From positions 62,001 to 126,000 of the forward strand of contig MU128914.1 in NCBI GenBank assembly GCA_014904985.1: DNA of 64,000 nt. The letters are read 5' to 3'. The translations under genes and the position numbers were made by a program. The notes under the pieces were generated by a model. It was not told where the DNA came from. It made no database searches and worked only from the letters and a program-made list of their open reading frames with translations. The first letter of the stretch is position 1. Every line of letters begins with the position of its first letter. This document shows, piece after piece, positions 1-13,700 of the stretch. This DNA is from Hydnum rufescens UP504. Its lineage: Eukaryota; Basidiomycota; Agaricomycetes; Cantharellales; Hydnaceae.

Positions 1-1288
1 AGATCGCCCCGGTCCAAATGAAGTGTATTCAGGCCTACAGCAGCGCCTCCTGTCGTCGCACTACGAGCCCCATGTAATATGACAAGTTGGCGGCAGCCTT
101 GATGGCGGCTTTCTTGCATCAATATGAATAATAAAGAAAGGCGGTATTTTATATGGGAAAGCTCGATCGTTGTAATCGCGATGCTGATACCGGGTCTACC
201 AGCTTGTGAGATTTGGGGACGAACGGTTATCTCCTTCCCCCCCTCACTGATTTAGGCATTCGATTATTGGGACCCGTCCCGGTACAATGCCCTGCTTGGT
301 CCTCTCCTGCCCGAAATATTTTTAGGAGTTTCTTAACCCCGCGTTGGGAGGTACGGGCGCACCCAATGGAGGATAGGGTCCTCTCCCCCTTTCTGCTCAC
401 TTGGGTATCGCGAATCCATCTTGGTGGGATGATTCTGGGGGCCCACTTGTTACTTTTATCTGTCCTATTAATCTCATGACCGTTCATAATACTACTCTCA
501 GACAATGCGCACCACAGAGATGGACCTTGGGATCTAGTACCTACTAATGAGCGAGTGAGCCATGCGCGCGTTTGACATCACTGCATTCGGATTCGGTAGA
601 GATAGCAGCTCTCTCACACACGGGGGCCATTTATATTCTCGCCATGATCCAGTCTCCCGAACCGAAGATGTAGATGGTCCTATTTAGACGATTCTCGGTA
701 CTGGCAAGCTCCAGGGGCCAGGACCGAATTGATTCCGAGATGTGTGGCCACATCAATTTAGAATTGTTCGCTACTGCTCGATTTTCTATCTTCGCTGGGC
801 GGTGTAATGAGGACAAGAGGATCACCCCTACCGGATCCTTCGTCCGAACCCTTCCTCCTAGTGATATCACTATGGTGACAGGCTTACAAAAACATGGACT
901 TGCGATTACTTCGCTTGCTGGATTCCAAACACGTTTCGATTACAATAACGGATGTACATGATCGATAAGCTTTTCCCTTTGCTTCGACAAAGCATCCGTT
1001 CCCTCCCAGATGATGAGCCACCTGCCCCATGGGGAAACACCTGTCATCTGCCGCCGTTTCCCCTCCCCCTGCACACACACACAGGCACGCCCTTATCAAT
1101 CTCTTCCAAGTTCCGCATTAACAATCCCCTTGCCGATTTTTTCCCGATTCCCTAGCTTTCCTTTCCAGCGCCACACACCCTCCGTCCCGTAGCGCCCAAA
1201 TTAAACTCCAAATACAGCGCCTCCAATCCGTGGGCTGCATGCTGGCCCAACGACGGAGGCTTCCAATTTTGGATCCAGCCACTCGCCC
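1..1288. other. Left-edge stretch without a supported gene
   Basis: Only short overlapping open frames occur here on both strands, and none reads like a known family or chains into a convincing multi-exon model. The sequence is of ordinary composition, with pyrimidine-rich tracts and a CA run near 1070-1085 that resemble fungal promoter sequence. It may be the upstream region of the candidate gene that follows. I see no repeat, RNA gene or mobile element in it. Confidence 0.4.
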
Positions 1289-2365
1289 ATGGGGCATAAA
1301 ATGACAGATCCTCTACTCGGTCCCCCCCCCACACCACCGCCCTCAGGTTCTCCCTGTATCTTGTATTCTCTCGTCTTTCAACTACATCATCTCCAATCAC
1401 TGTGCGTTCTTCTGCATCTAGTCCCACTATATGCGCTCTTAGTTCAACCCATTACCCGGGCCTACAGATGTGTCATATGCGCCACGTCTGGGTCGGCTTT
1501 GGTGAGTGGAATCGGCCCTCCCCTTTCTCCCTCACGTCGTCTCTGATAGTGTTCCAACCCCCACCAGAAGGATGCGGTGCGCATCGTTCTTTATCACTAT
1601 TTTCCCAACGAGCAACTCATCTCGTTTATCGCCTCTCCTCCACAGGACATCGTTACGTTGCTCCCAATACTCCAGCGGACGGAGAGAAGGCAAGCTTCGT
1701 CGTCTTCTCAACAACACCCCATATCACTCTCTAAACCAGTCCATCGACCGTCTCCCTCTCCTCCCCTTATCTATTTTTTTTTGAACAGATCGACTGCGGC
1801 AGCGACAATTGTCGAATGAGCGAACTACATCCCAACTGGTGCGTCAACGCGACCTGCAGAGAACGAGGTGCGGACGTTTGTCGCCGATACGCATTTCAAT
1901 CGTACCTGACGCCGGGCCCTCTCTCTTCTTTGCTTAGGCTGTTGGACATAGTAGGCGCTTTGCGTTTAGGATCCTCCCTCCAAGTTATTGGCAGCTTACC
2001 TCTTTCTCCCCCCCCCCTCCTCCTCCCACGTTTCAGTAAGACGCAGCCAGTGCATTATTTCACCAAGCGCTGGCCCCAGAAGTGTTTCAATTGCATAAAT
2101 TCAGGCCCCGGGCAAGCTGGTGGATCTAGCTATTAATCTCCTCGACGAATCTCCTCGACTCGAGGGCGCACACGTCTTCACGCTTTACAGCCCCCCCCGG
2201 TGTCTTCATGTCTTTCATGTCGTCATGTACCTAGGCCATTCGTTGGCGATATCATTCCCGAAACTCCCACCCTTAGTTGATCTTCCCTCGATCCCTGTAC
2301 TTCTGTATCCGCGTCTGCAGATCCCTTCGCTTGCTTCCTCTTCTATCCCTCCTGCCTTTTTGTAA
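1289..2365 (+). CDS. Candidate multi-exon gene of unknown function
   Basis: Several open segments on the plus strand look protein-like and are joined by plausible introns. One frame runs from the ATG at 1289 to about 1500 (containing RCVICATSGSAL). A GTGAGT donor follows at about 1501 and a CCAG acceptor at about 1567. The reading then continues in frame as KDAVRIVLYHYFPNEQ and on to DIVTLLPILQRTERR. A later exon near 2107-2208 reads KLVDLAINLLDESPRLEG. Between them, 1790-1910 can be read in more than one frame, one of them cysteine-rich, so the model is unresolved. I recognise no family. The segments could instead belong to one gene with a frame error, or be chance open frames. Exact ends are uncertain. 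Confidence 0.3.
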
Positions 2366-2576
2366 TCAGATATCGATTCTGCTACTCAGCCGCCTGATAT
2401 TGGAATAAGATGAAAAGAAATTGAATTCGATCCGCCCCCGGAGCGCGCGATAACACACCCGACCATCTAGAATTTCTTCTTACTCTTCTCGTGAACAAGA
2501 AACAGCTGTGAATGATGAGGATCAATAACTCCCCGCTCCCATCCTCCCCCGCCACCCGTCCCTTTTATGCCTATGC

Positions 2577-4314
2577 CTATACACCATACACGGCCCTCGC
2601 ATTCGCTCGAGACACCTCCAACACCCTACCCGCATCCCACCCCTCCGGCTCCCCGCCCACAACATTCGCAACAAACTCGGCCGTCCACGGGATCATGCCA
2701 GAATGCGACAGTGGCAGCTTTTGCCCCGACTTGAGCGATAGGGTCTGGGCCGTCAGATTAGCGGGGACCATATAGGGGGCGTCGGTCTCGAGGAGGATCC
2801 GCAGAGGGGATAAACTACCGCTGCCGCTAGTGCTAGTGCTCGTGCTCGTGCTCGTGGCCGGGGAGTCGCCCGCGGACACGAGGTGCCGCATGACCGCGCT
2901 TGTATTCAGATTGGTAGAATAGGTGATGACGCCTGGCAATCATCACAGGTGGGAAAAGAAAAAAAGAAAAAAGACAAAAAAAAAGCATACAGTATTTTTT
3001 TTTGTTTTTTTTTCCAATCAGCACTAGGATAAAAAAGGGCACCTCCCGAGGGACGCACCTGTCACGCCAATATAAAGATTAGGAAAATAGTCCAAAAGAT
3101 TCGCGGCTAGCTGTACGCTATCTGTAAAGCAATGTACGTGGATCTGTGCGCCCCCTCGAAAAACTTGTTCGAAATGCGGTTCTTTTGGATAGAATAGAAT
3201 AGGGGATGTGCGTGCGTACGTGCGTGCGCCCCCGCCACCCCCCCCTTATAATGAAATTCAGAATCTCACCAGATGGTTTTTCGGCACTTCCGCCTTGAGG
3301 ATCCGCTCGATATCTTCATCGGCCTCTCGTGTATGGATCGTGAGGGGTTTACCAAGCCGCACTGCAGTTCTCAATTGCCGTATAAGAGCAGCACGCTGCA
3401 CCTCGGGTGGGGAGTTGTTATAGTGGTAGTCGAGCCCGATTTCACCATATCCAACACAACGTGGATGCTTTAGTGCCTCTAAACTAGGGCAGCCACCCCC
3501 CGCCGCCGCCAAGATAGCAAGTAAGCACGCACGCTCTCTCGCTCGTTATGGGTTAGTTAGTGGTGGCTTACATGTCTGCTTCGACTGCGTCATTGAATAG
3601 CTTTGCTTCGTGCCTGCGGCGCAAGCAACAGAATTAGTACTTTTGTACCTAGGTGAAATTTAGCCCTCGCCTGCTTACGGATGAACGCCTAGAGAAAAAA
3701 ATAAAATGCGCGTGCATGTAAGCCAGGCGTCCAATATATATATATATATACATGGATGTCGAAGCACAAAGAGACAATCACCTATAACAAAATAATATTC
3801 GATGCCTCCCCATTTATTCGTTCGATCCTCTAGAGTCAGAGCAGAATCCGCAAGCTCCTTCCAGTCTGAGCGATATATTAATATTTGTAAATGATGAAGG
3901 CATACGCGCAGGGACGACATTGTCGGATTCGCACCTTTCCTTATCGGGGCCTCGCACCACACATCTATGATCGCACCGACCTTGTGACGCGAAACAGCTC
4001 CTACAGTAACAAAAAGGCATCCCGGTTCTGTGTGGCGTTCGAGCGAAAAACAAAAAAAAAAAGCCAGTTTGGCACTAGTGCTCCTCTCTACCTTGGATGT
4101 CAGGCGGAGGCGTTTGGGAGCAGTATATCCCGCGCACAAAATCGAATACTGTTTCGTATTTGGATGTGGGATACTTTTCCCGGTAGCTCGCAAATGTAGA
4201 GAGCAAGTGGGTGTGCGTGTCGACGATGAGTGCGCATGTCGAGCCAGAATACGATGGGTGAGCCGGCAGATGCATGTACCCTTCACCTGGCGTCTTAGTT
4301 CTGTTTTTCCCCAT
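2577..4314 (-). CDS. TatD-family metal-dependent deoxyribonuclease
   Basis: A TatD-type hydrolase, a TIM-barrel metalloenzyme of the amidohydrolase superfamily. Known members have 3'-5' exonuclease or DNase activity and some act in apoptotic DNA breakdown. The first exon (about 4314 down) carries the metal-binding start VDTHTHLL. A later exon reads WKELADSALTLEDR and runs into GVHP, then HEAKLFNDAVEADM near 3560-3600. Next come GYGEIGLDYHYN and LTIHTREADEDI (3258-3512). The last exon (2577-2939) carries LRILLETDAPYMVP, the conserved ETD(A/S)P motif, and ends in a helical tail. All expected metal-site blocks are present in order, so the gene looks complete with at least five exons. One intron holds A/T runs near 2950-3015 and another a (TA)n run near 3735. 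Start taken at the ATG at 4314. Confidence 0.85.
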
Positions 4315-4531
4315 TGCACAGCTTTGGATATGTGGGGCGATAGTTAGATATATGCCGCGTTAGGCTCAAAGCGGGTTCAAGTCTTCGCGACATCGACGGC
4401 ATCTCCCATGGGTTCACACTCAATTGCGGACCGATACACGAGTAATGTTACAGATAATCCGGGTTACGAATAGCACACCAATAATGTCAATGAGGAGGCT
4501 TAGGGGCGAAGGACGAAGGTAAAATGGTAGG

Positions 4532-7527
4532 TCACTCTGTTTTTTCTTTCGAGTCACCCTCTCTTGCTTGCTGAATCTCACGATTCAAGTCATCTGTTCC
4601 ATCCTTGAAAGTTTCCATGGGATGGAGAGCACCGATGCGATCGACGCTGACACCGTCAGTCAAGGAGGATCTGCGCTGACGCCGGAAGTATGGTCCAGCT
4701 TCGTTCGTAGGAGACACCGGCGCGGACTCCTCTGTGCCTGGAGTGACTAGAGAATACGAGGAATCAAGGGATGAATCCGTGGGGGATCGATTGCTGGTCG
4801 CCATCTTGTGGTACACAGGGGCCAACTGGGATAAATTGAGTTCGGATCGACTTCTGGTACGAGCGGTGCTGAATGATGATTCCACTGGAGTGAGAAGAGA
4901 CGCAGATTGGCCCCGCGGAGACATTTCCGAGGATTCTGTCCTGCGAAGGTGCTGAAGGTCTGCGTATGATGCATGACTGCTCCTCGATCGCTTCTTTAAC
5001 TGCGGGTCCGACTCATAAGAATGCAGATACCCAATCACGTTGTCGTAATCGCCATATTCATCTTCATCATCAGAGCCCTCCGGAGTGCCATGCGAACTCG
5101 CAGCGTGACTCGTCGTACCACTGTTCACAGCCGTGCCTTCGTGCACTGTGGCTCCAACCGAACAAGCGTTCGTCAATCCAGGTCATCGGGTGTACGAGAA
5201 GATTTCCTTGTGCGTCGACGCCGCCCACACCGCTCTTTCTTCTCCATATACCAGGGGTTCCGGATGACGGGGGCGCAGAAGCAGAAGGTACCAGAATCCG
5301 GAACTATATTAGAACAGGGATGTGATTAAATGCCGAAGATTTCCCAAGCGAGGGGCGTACCGAGTCAAAGTCGTCATACAGCTGGGGCCCAAACTCATTA
5401 ATGACCGCATTCACTTCAATTGAAATTTCCTCTCGCATAGCCTTCAGACGGTTCAGGGAGCGTTGTTGACCGGGAAGAAGTGCAATGACAAGAGGTCGGA
5501 GGGACCTGCAAACATTCATCACAGTTTCACTCGGAGATGTCGCTGCAGCATCAAGGTACTCACTTGAATACGTCTAGGCCAGCTTCCCCAAACTTAAGAG
5601 CAGAGAATCCGAAAAATGGCATAGCAGCCAAGGTGGCGAATGGAGCCCAAATCCTCCATCGTGTTGGGGCTCCTACTCTGATTGCGATGAGGACGGCTAT
5701 GAAAGAATAGAAGCCGTACAAAAATGGAGCGAGTCCCAGGGATATCAGAACTTTCCAGGTTGCAAGGACATCCCGACCAGCGACTTTGACGCTCGATGCT
5801 GCTAAAGCCTCTGCATAATTTTATAGCCGTGAGTAGCCATTTCCAAGGAAGGCAACAACGCCGTACCTTTCGCTTTCTTACGCGACATGATGGAAGCAGT
5901 CAGGAAAATCGGGGCGCCAAGGATGACACCTGGTAGCGCAAAGCTGGACCACACCGCAAGTAAGCCCACTCGGTATGTCAGTAAACTCAGGGTCTTCCAA
6001 GTGGCTCGTTTTGCGACAGGGACCTACATGCTTTATGAGCGCTAAAGCTAAAATGGCCGGCAACTAATAGAAACAAACCTGATGGTCCTTGAGCCCTAAA
6101 TCTTTCAAAAAACGGTTATACCGGATCACATCGGCTCGTAATTTCTGAACTCGCGGCTCATCCTTGAAGTGTATGTAGCCTTCGATGAATCGCTTATTCA
6201 GTTCAACGACTTGACCCAGCGTTAGATGCTGGCTTGGAGTTTTATACAATCGTCGTGTTGCTTGGATGAGCTGTGGGAAGGACATGATCAGTGTAGGAGA
6301 GGGAAAGGGCCAATAGCGACTTACCATCAGAGTGTCGTAGTCTGGCGCGCGCACCGTAACCGTCTTCAATCCGTCGTATATCAAGTCCAACAGCTTGCTC
6401 GACGCCTGCCGTTTGTAGTCGCCACCCTTACCAAACATCTCTACCAATTCAGCAGGCACGTCCATGGGGGAGCCAAATTCGACCACGGCACGCGAACGGA
6501 ATCGATGGGCGTGGAAATACGACAAGCCAACTGGGACGATGCGAACGCGAAGATTTGGTTGGTTGAACATGGCGCCCAAGGCCATGATCGCGACCCCAGC
6601 CTTCAGAGGCAATAAATCAGTGCGGTCGTGACTTCCACCTGACAATCATGTTAGAGGTAGCGATTTGATACAAGCTGAGTAATCGTACCTTCCGGAAATA
6701 TCCCAATGCAGCCACCTTCCTTCAATCGCTGATACACGTGTTTATACATTCCTTCCTGATTAATATAGGGAAGGATTTTGTACGACAATCCTTTCTGTCC
6801 CTGACTGATAGCATCGTCACATTGCTGCCGAACTCGAGATGTTGCCTTTCCATTGTCGCCCGCGAACTCTTTCTTCAATTTGACCTCGGTATCGGAGATA
6901 ATTTCGGAAACTTCGGCCACAACGTTGCCAGTGGATTTTGGAAGCATGATCTTCAGGCGGGGCCCAAGCTCAGTTACAAATTTGGTGTCAACCCCGAGAA
7001 GAAGACATGGGTCTGTTGGCGATAAAATAATGGTTCCAGAGCCGACTTTTGCCTCATCTTGTGCACGTTCGATAGGGACTGGCCAAGGGCTCAAGTAAGC
7101 GCTTAAGAAAAAAATTGCAACAAAAAGAAAGCTCACTGCTATCCAATAGAGATGCAAAGAAACCTACTACTGCGCGCTTCATGGTCTTTGCAGCGGTTAA
7201 GAACGCAACACGACGGCGAGCTTCACGGTAAGCCTCCGATGCTAGCAAGATTGGGTCCAAGAACTAGAGACAAGGAATCAACGCGAATAACCAGGGACGG
7301 TTAGACATGAAGGCATACCTGATTGTGGTGAGGAGCAGCAACGAAGATCACAGCTCCATCTTTGGGAATGTTCCATGCCCCTCGAGGACGAATCTCCCTG
7401 AAAAAGATATTAACTACACCCCTCCAGAAATAGAGGACTAGAGTGTATAAATAGCAAGCCCTCGGCGCAGCCTATTTCCCGTTTCAAACTTACCTGTATC
7501 GTATGAAAGAGACGAAGCCGGCAACAT
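4532..7527 (-). CDS. SCT1: Glycerol-3-phosphate / dihydroxyacetone-phosphate acyltransferase
   Basis: An ER acyltransferase of the yeast Sct1/Gpt2 family, which puts the first acyl chain on glycerol-3-phosphate (or DHAP) in phospholipid and triacylglycerol synthesis. A 34-base first exon starts at the ATG at 7527 and splices at 7494/7493 (GTAAGT). Exon 2 reads FREIRPRGAWNIPKDGA then VAAPHHNQ, the acyltransferase block I region. Further exons give GCIGIFPEGTITQ (block III, with the unusual Q in place of S/H) and LKAGVAIMALGA (block IV region). Two hydrophobic stretches follow around 5570-5860 (WKVLISLGLAPFLYGFYS and neighbours). The C-terminal part (4532-5176) is Ser/acidic-rich and probably cytosolic, as in yeast Gpt2/Sct1, where such tails are phosphorylated. 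The gene looks intact. SCT1 and GPT2 are paralogues in yeast, so the symbol marks the family only. Confidence 0.85.
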
Positions 7528-7755
7528 GAGGTGACGAGGGAGATGATTGCACCCGTGGAAGGTTTAGGGTGACGTAATCAAATCTAACCTGCTGAATCCT
7601 CACGCCGATCCTGGCCAGTTATTATCAAGGCGCCATGAACTTGTTTGAGCTCTACTCGGGTACTAATGAAGACAGTTACAAGATTATAAAATATAACATG
7701 GCAAATGAGAACCCAGACGAAGAGGAGAAAAAGAAAAAGAAAAAGAAAATAGCGT
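7528..7755. promoter_or_regulatory. Spacer between acyltransferase start and TOG-protein stop
   Basis: This 228-base gap must hold the promoter of the minus-strand acyltransferase and the 3' end of the TOG-protein transcript. It contains a purine run of repeated GAAAAA-like units near 7727-7750 on the plus strand, which is a T-rich tract on the coding strand. I see no recognisable TATA box or other factor site. Confidence 0.4.
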
Positions 7756-10700
7756 CTAGACCACATTTCTCGCCGCTTCCAGCCTTTGATTTGCCATATC
7801 TGTTGTTGGACTATCTGGCCTTGCTGAGGAAGTGACTGATGCCCGCCGGGAGTCGAGGACAACGGAAGACCGCCCTTGATAACGGAAGATATCATGGAGG
7901 CGTGATAAGGCGCGATCATCTGGTGAACCATCAGCTGGCCCGCTGATTCGGCGAGCCGCAGTGGACACGATCGAGGACCTTGGAGACGTGGGCTCCGATA
8001 CTGGCTGCGACGATTCGAGCCCTATATTGTAGAAATTAAGTCTCCCAAGTTTCGATCAGAAAAATGAAGGGTGCCCGTACGTGAAAGCGTATCTCCCCGA
8101 CGATCCTCGTCCTCCGCGGCTCTGCTAGCGAGAGCACGCGCTAAATATTTACGGAACTGCGGCCCAGTTGCATCAAGCATTTTGTCCACTTTCGGTCGCT
8201 TTTGTGGGTAAGCTTTTAGGAAGTGATGTAGTTCAGTGATGCCTTCTTTGTGCAAAGCACCCGTGGTCTCGCTAGAGATGTGGCCGATGATCTCGATCAA
8301 TTTCGTGTCAGGATCTGGCTCGGCAACGATGGGTGTTGGGGGTGAAGTATCACGTCCAGACGTGACACTGTTGCTCATGGCAGAATCAGAACGCTCCCGG
8401 TTAATATTGAATGCAGAAGATAAAGAACTTGATGAAGACATTTGACGTCGAGTGGATACGGCTGGATATTCCGGTGACTCCGAGCGAGGAGGAATGACAA
8501 CGGAGGACCGCCCAGATGTTGATGGGGCAAGCGAGGGCGCCGTACTGCCAGCAGAAAGCGGTCGGGCAACTGCAGCCGCTGAATTGAGGATGCGATAAAC
8601 GTAAGGATAAACAATCGTAGCGGATGGATCATCGAAGGATGCTGATAGTTGATCGTAGACTTCATCACCAAAAGCGCCTGGGTTCACGCTCAGTCAGAGA
8701 GCGTTCTGGTCTGCATTTCCAAGGACAGGAGTTCTTACCGACAACGTGTTGGATGACTACTTTGATGGTTCGTAACGGCATGTCACCACACGGCACCTTA
8801 CTCGCAGCCCGCGCCCTCCATTCATTCGGAGGGATCGTTTGCAGGAACGCCTCGAGAGCTGGAAAGATTTCTACAGGGTCCAAAACCCCTTTCTCGAGGT
8901 CTGCAGGTATCCCTCGCGCAAGTTTCCACATGCACTTGAGGACCAGCTCGGCAAGCTTGGCATCTCGAGACTGAGGAGACGTCCCCTTAGCGGTAAACCC
9001 TTTCGTGATGTGCAGCAAGAGATTGAACAGAGCCCTTTGAAAAGAGGTAAACAAATGATTTGGAGAACTCATGGCGGTGGGAAACAACATACCGGAACAC
9101 GTGTATTCGTCGGCCAGTGGCAAAGAGCCTGAGGATGATCATGTTGATGAATCTCGAGAGATCCTTCACTTTGCTATCCTGGCTCTCGTCGGTCTGCAGT
9201 AGACGCGTCGTGAGCTCTCCAGCAGTGAAGTTAAGATGTCCACAGGAAGCGTCTCGGCCAGAATACCAGTGATCACAAAATGCGTTGAGGGTTTGTATCA
9301 GATGCTTGGCTAGACGATAATTCTGCGGCTCCGCGATGCCCTCGGAACGATCGAAAACATGAGCCATCTGAAGAGTAATTGTTTCGACTAAGCCATCCGT
9401 ATGATTGGCAAGATTTTGGAACTCGAGAGAAGTGTGCTCCATGTCCAAGGGTACGTCCAATATCTTTTGAATCTTCTTCAACGCTTCAACGCTTCGAGCA
9501 GGATCACTGCTTAATATGCTGGAGATCGTAATAGTGATCTCATCTTGACCGTTTAATTCATCGGGAGCTCGCGGATCTGATAGATTGCTACGTGAGTGCT
9601 GTTTGGACATGTCTACAGAGGGTGCTCTTAGGGTTTGAGTTCGACTTCCGGGTGGTGGTAATCCCGATGAGATACTTTGTGGTCGAGTGCGTGGAGCAGC
9701 GAGGCGGGAGGCTGGGCCGCCTTTTGGTCTCGTAGGCGAGGATGGGCCGGCGCCGTTGGTCTGCGTTCGAGCAGGAGATGTTGGAGGGCTTCCCGTGCGA
9801 GACATTACGGGAGTAGTTGATCGAGCAAGCGGGGAGGATGGAGGTGACATGGGACGAGACAGTCGGCTGACCCCAGCCGGAGAAGGTGCGTTGACGCTCC
9901 CCCTTCGAGGCAATGCCAGGGGAGAACCGGGACGTGCGGAGGCAACACGAGAAATTGAAGGAATGGCTGAGGACTCGAGACCAGCTGGAGTCTTTGATGG
10001 GGTTGGCAGTCGTTTCAGCTTCTCTTCCACTTGAGTTTGGGCCTTAGGGTCAAGACGTCCGATATGATTCCAAACTTTATCGCCTTCAAGGGTGTAACAC
10101 TCGCTAGAGGTCTGGATGAGTATTCAATTAGTGCCGAAGAAGACCATACAGCGTACCCAATTACAGAGAGGGCGGATTTCCGAACAGATGGATCTTTATC
10201 GTTCACGGCGGCGGCGACCAGGGGAAGGGCTTTAGATGGATCACAAACGGCGACGCCTTTCTTTTTGATGATATTGGCCATCTCGTCCAGCGCCCCTTGA
10301 CGTGTCTTTGCCACTTTAGATCGCAGGCCATGCTCCAATAACAAGGAGAAGAGACGACTCGAAGAAAACACCTTTGGCAAGGTTTGCATGATTGTCTGTA
10401 CGCGGTTGCGTATAAGTTCACGAGCATCCCCAAGCTATAAGGTCAACGGGTCAGCATACCGCCTAGCCACAGAAACGGATACGCACTTTGTGAATCATCG
10501 TCGGGACAAAACAGGATGCTTCTGCGTCGCTCAGCAAATATGCTGCTGAGTTAGTAATGCTAAGACGCTGTCCACGACATCCAGGCATTTGTTCATCAAA
10601 TTTGGTTGCGGCTCATGAATCTTTGTTGACACGTATTTCAGAGGGAGGTCGGCATTGGCAATGAGGATGGCCTTCGCCTCCTCTATCGACACTCCAAAGG

Positions 10701-13700
10701 ACTCTTCGCCAGCCGCTGTACTGGTATAGCAATCACAGATCATGGTCAATCCTGCGATGTGGTCGTTTACGGCGTTATGATCATGACTGAATAGGAGAGA
10801 GAGGAGCTCCTGTGAAGCGTGGGTCTCCATCTGGTGCTGCAACGCTTCAACAAGGTCCTTGCGCGACGGACCAGACTCAATCACCCATCGCGAGCCGTCT
10901 TTGGCAAGGCGACCGCGTTTCGGATCGGGGCTCCCGGTGATAAAAGGCAAAGAGTCGCTAGACGAGAGAACCGGCGTTGGTGGTTTTGCGCTGACAGAAA
11001 GTGGGCGCTTCAGAGCATGTCCCTTCTTTATCATACCAAGAGATCCGCCAGGGGAAGGTGGTTCAGGCTCATTCTCCGCTCTTGACGCCGGACGCGGAGA
11101 TGCAGCACCAAGTCTTCTGGAGAGTAGACCTTTCCGTGATGGTGCAGCCGCTGGGGCCGTTGCCTCTTCGGACGCTGGAGTGGTGGACTTGGGCCCAGTA
11201 ATCGGTGAGGGCGCGGCTGCCGGAGCGACGGTTGATGCAGGGCGCGGCGGGGCTGCGCCTTGGCTGCCTGAATAAGAGGCATAACCGCTGAGCGAGAAGC
11301 CGGCTTCAAAGCATTCGTCTTCTCGATCACATAGTCAACGCCGACGTGAGCGATCACAACAGGCAATATAGAAGTAGCACCCTTCCGAACGTCCGCACTT
11401 CGATCTTCGAGGCACGATACGAGGAGGGTACCCAATTAGAGACATCGGTAGATGAAGAGAAGCGATTTTCCTTCAGCCACCCATCTATCCAGCCAAACAA
11501 AGTGGTTCGAAGGAGCGGATTGGTCGATTCCAGGGCAGTCCCAATAAAGTGTGCCATAGAATCGATCCCCTCACAAGCATTTGCGATAGCCGTTAATGTC
11601 GTACAAGCCGAGGCACGGATGTTAGCCTTCTGATCGGCCATGACTTGAGCCACAGGAAGCACAAGAATACGCGAGTACTTCTCGAAGGGCCTATTCATCC
11701 CCGTGGCGATCCGGGCAACTATATCGAGAGCATGCCCCTGCACCAGCTTATTGATATCAGCTAGCCGAGCCTTAAGCATCTGCGCGATATCGCCTTATTT
11801 CGCAGATTCGATTGAGCTGGGATCATCGGGAACGTGGAGGGAGATAACTGTCTCACCAAGGTTGGGTTTCAACCGCTTATTCGTGCCCACTTCCAGGATC
11901 GCCAGCAAGCCCTCGAGGGCCTCTTTCCGGGTCTTCCATGCCTCGCTTTTAGCATCCGCAAGGATGCTAGTGGCCGACACAAGCTTCTCCAGATCCACGC
12001 GAGGGAACAGGTCGTCCAGAGGATCCCCGCTCGTCGCGCCCTTGGCCTTGCCCCCGGAGCCAGCCGCCGAACTAAGGACAACATCTGCAGACGTTCGCGT
12101 GGGTACTGGGGCTGACTGACCCTCAACCTTGTCGAACTCCGCTTGAATGGTAGTCAGAAGTTGGGGATTAAGATCTTCGAGGAAATCTTTGATGCCTACG
12201 AGAATGGTGTCAGTGAAGGGTGATCAGGGACCCACAGAGTATTAGTCACACCAGTCCCAGCAAAAAGACGAAGAGTCACTAATGCCGCGGTTGCACTGCT
12301 CCTTACTGCCGCATTCGAATTTTTCAAAGCTTGTTTGAGGAATTCGATCAAGGCTCGGAGTGCCAGACCAGAAATGCCAAAGTCGACAAGTGCGGAATTG
12401 ATCCATACTATTGAATCAGCCAACATTTTGGGGGCCTTCTGCTTGTTCAAAGGATCGTATGCTATCAATAACGCCATCACTTTAGTTGCTCGCAAACCAT
12501 CGGATGCGTAAACTACACGCACCTAAACCCAGAACAAATGATAAAGATGACTTCTCTGCAAAGACCATAAGGGCATCGCTAGCAGGTTTCTTGAGCTTCA
12601 TATCCCCGAGTTTTTCGGTTAGGTGAGGTGTAGCCAGGGCGATGCAGGCCTTGCTGAAAGTAGGCGATCGGCTCGCCAGAGTGTTCAAAATCGCGAAACA
12701 TTTAGCAGAAACCTATCGGAAGGTTGGGGTTCATTTATAAATTAGTGAACGCGAGAACAACCTCCACGAACCTGGAAATTCTTCTCATTCCAACCGGGCT
12801 TCTTCCCAAGAAATCTAAATAAAACCTCGCATTCCGCGGTCTCGATAACGCTTTCCAGCCACTGAGGAAATGCCTCATCTAAACAAGCAAGTCGCGTTTT
12901 CCAAGCGGCGTCGCCAAGGTCTGTCGCCAATTCCGATGGGACAAGGTCGCCAGCCAAAGCCTCCGCGTCTTCTGGCGTAAATTTGTATTTGAAAGAATCA
13001 CTGGGAGGAGCCGTTGATGATGGAGCGTCTTCGCAGTTTTGGCGGCAATGGCGACTGCTGCTGCTGGTGGGGCCTTCTTCGGGGGGCCGACGTTGGGGGT
13101 TTCGAGGCTGGGGGACCTACAGGAGCACTGATGTCTTGCTCCGAAGCGGCAGGCGGTTTGCGACCCTGGACATCTTTACATCAGCAGGATACAGAAATCG
13201 TTCAGAGAAGCCGCACCGTGAGACGAGCCGGGGGTTTGCCAAGCGGCTTCGGAGCGTCTGAGTCATCATTCAGCGCTATCTCGGTCAGGACTTTTGAAGG
13301 TGGGGCGCGCTATATTTTGTTTCATAAGACGAAGGAGAAGAGGAAATGCAGGAAAATCTTACTTTAGGCGCAGCAGTAGCGGGGGGTGGAGGTTTGGGTG
13401 GAGCAGGTCCCGCTATTTTGCATTTGATGGTAGCCGCCTCAAAAGCTCTTTGACTTTAGCCTTCTTGAGATCATCGACACCCTCCATAAACGGGTTCAAT
13501 GCGCGCTCCCCAATGATCTTCATCATGATCCCTAAGCCTTGTTGAGACGAGGCACGGGTAGGTTCAAATCCATCCGAAAGAAGAGTGACCAGGAGCTCGC
13601 ATATCGGTTTGACGTCAGTTTTGTTAGGTGGGATTTTGGTGGTTGAAAGACATCGATTAAAAAATTTCAGCGTACGCTCTTGGACCTGGGGATTTTTCGA

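Noticed and set aside
2945..3015. Alternating A-rich and T-rich runs that could pair
   Set aside because: Low-complexity intron sequence; no specific structure beyond A/T pairing.
3735..3752. (TA)n microsatellite
   Set aside because: Short simple repeat inside a TatD intron; not informative.
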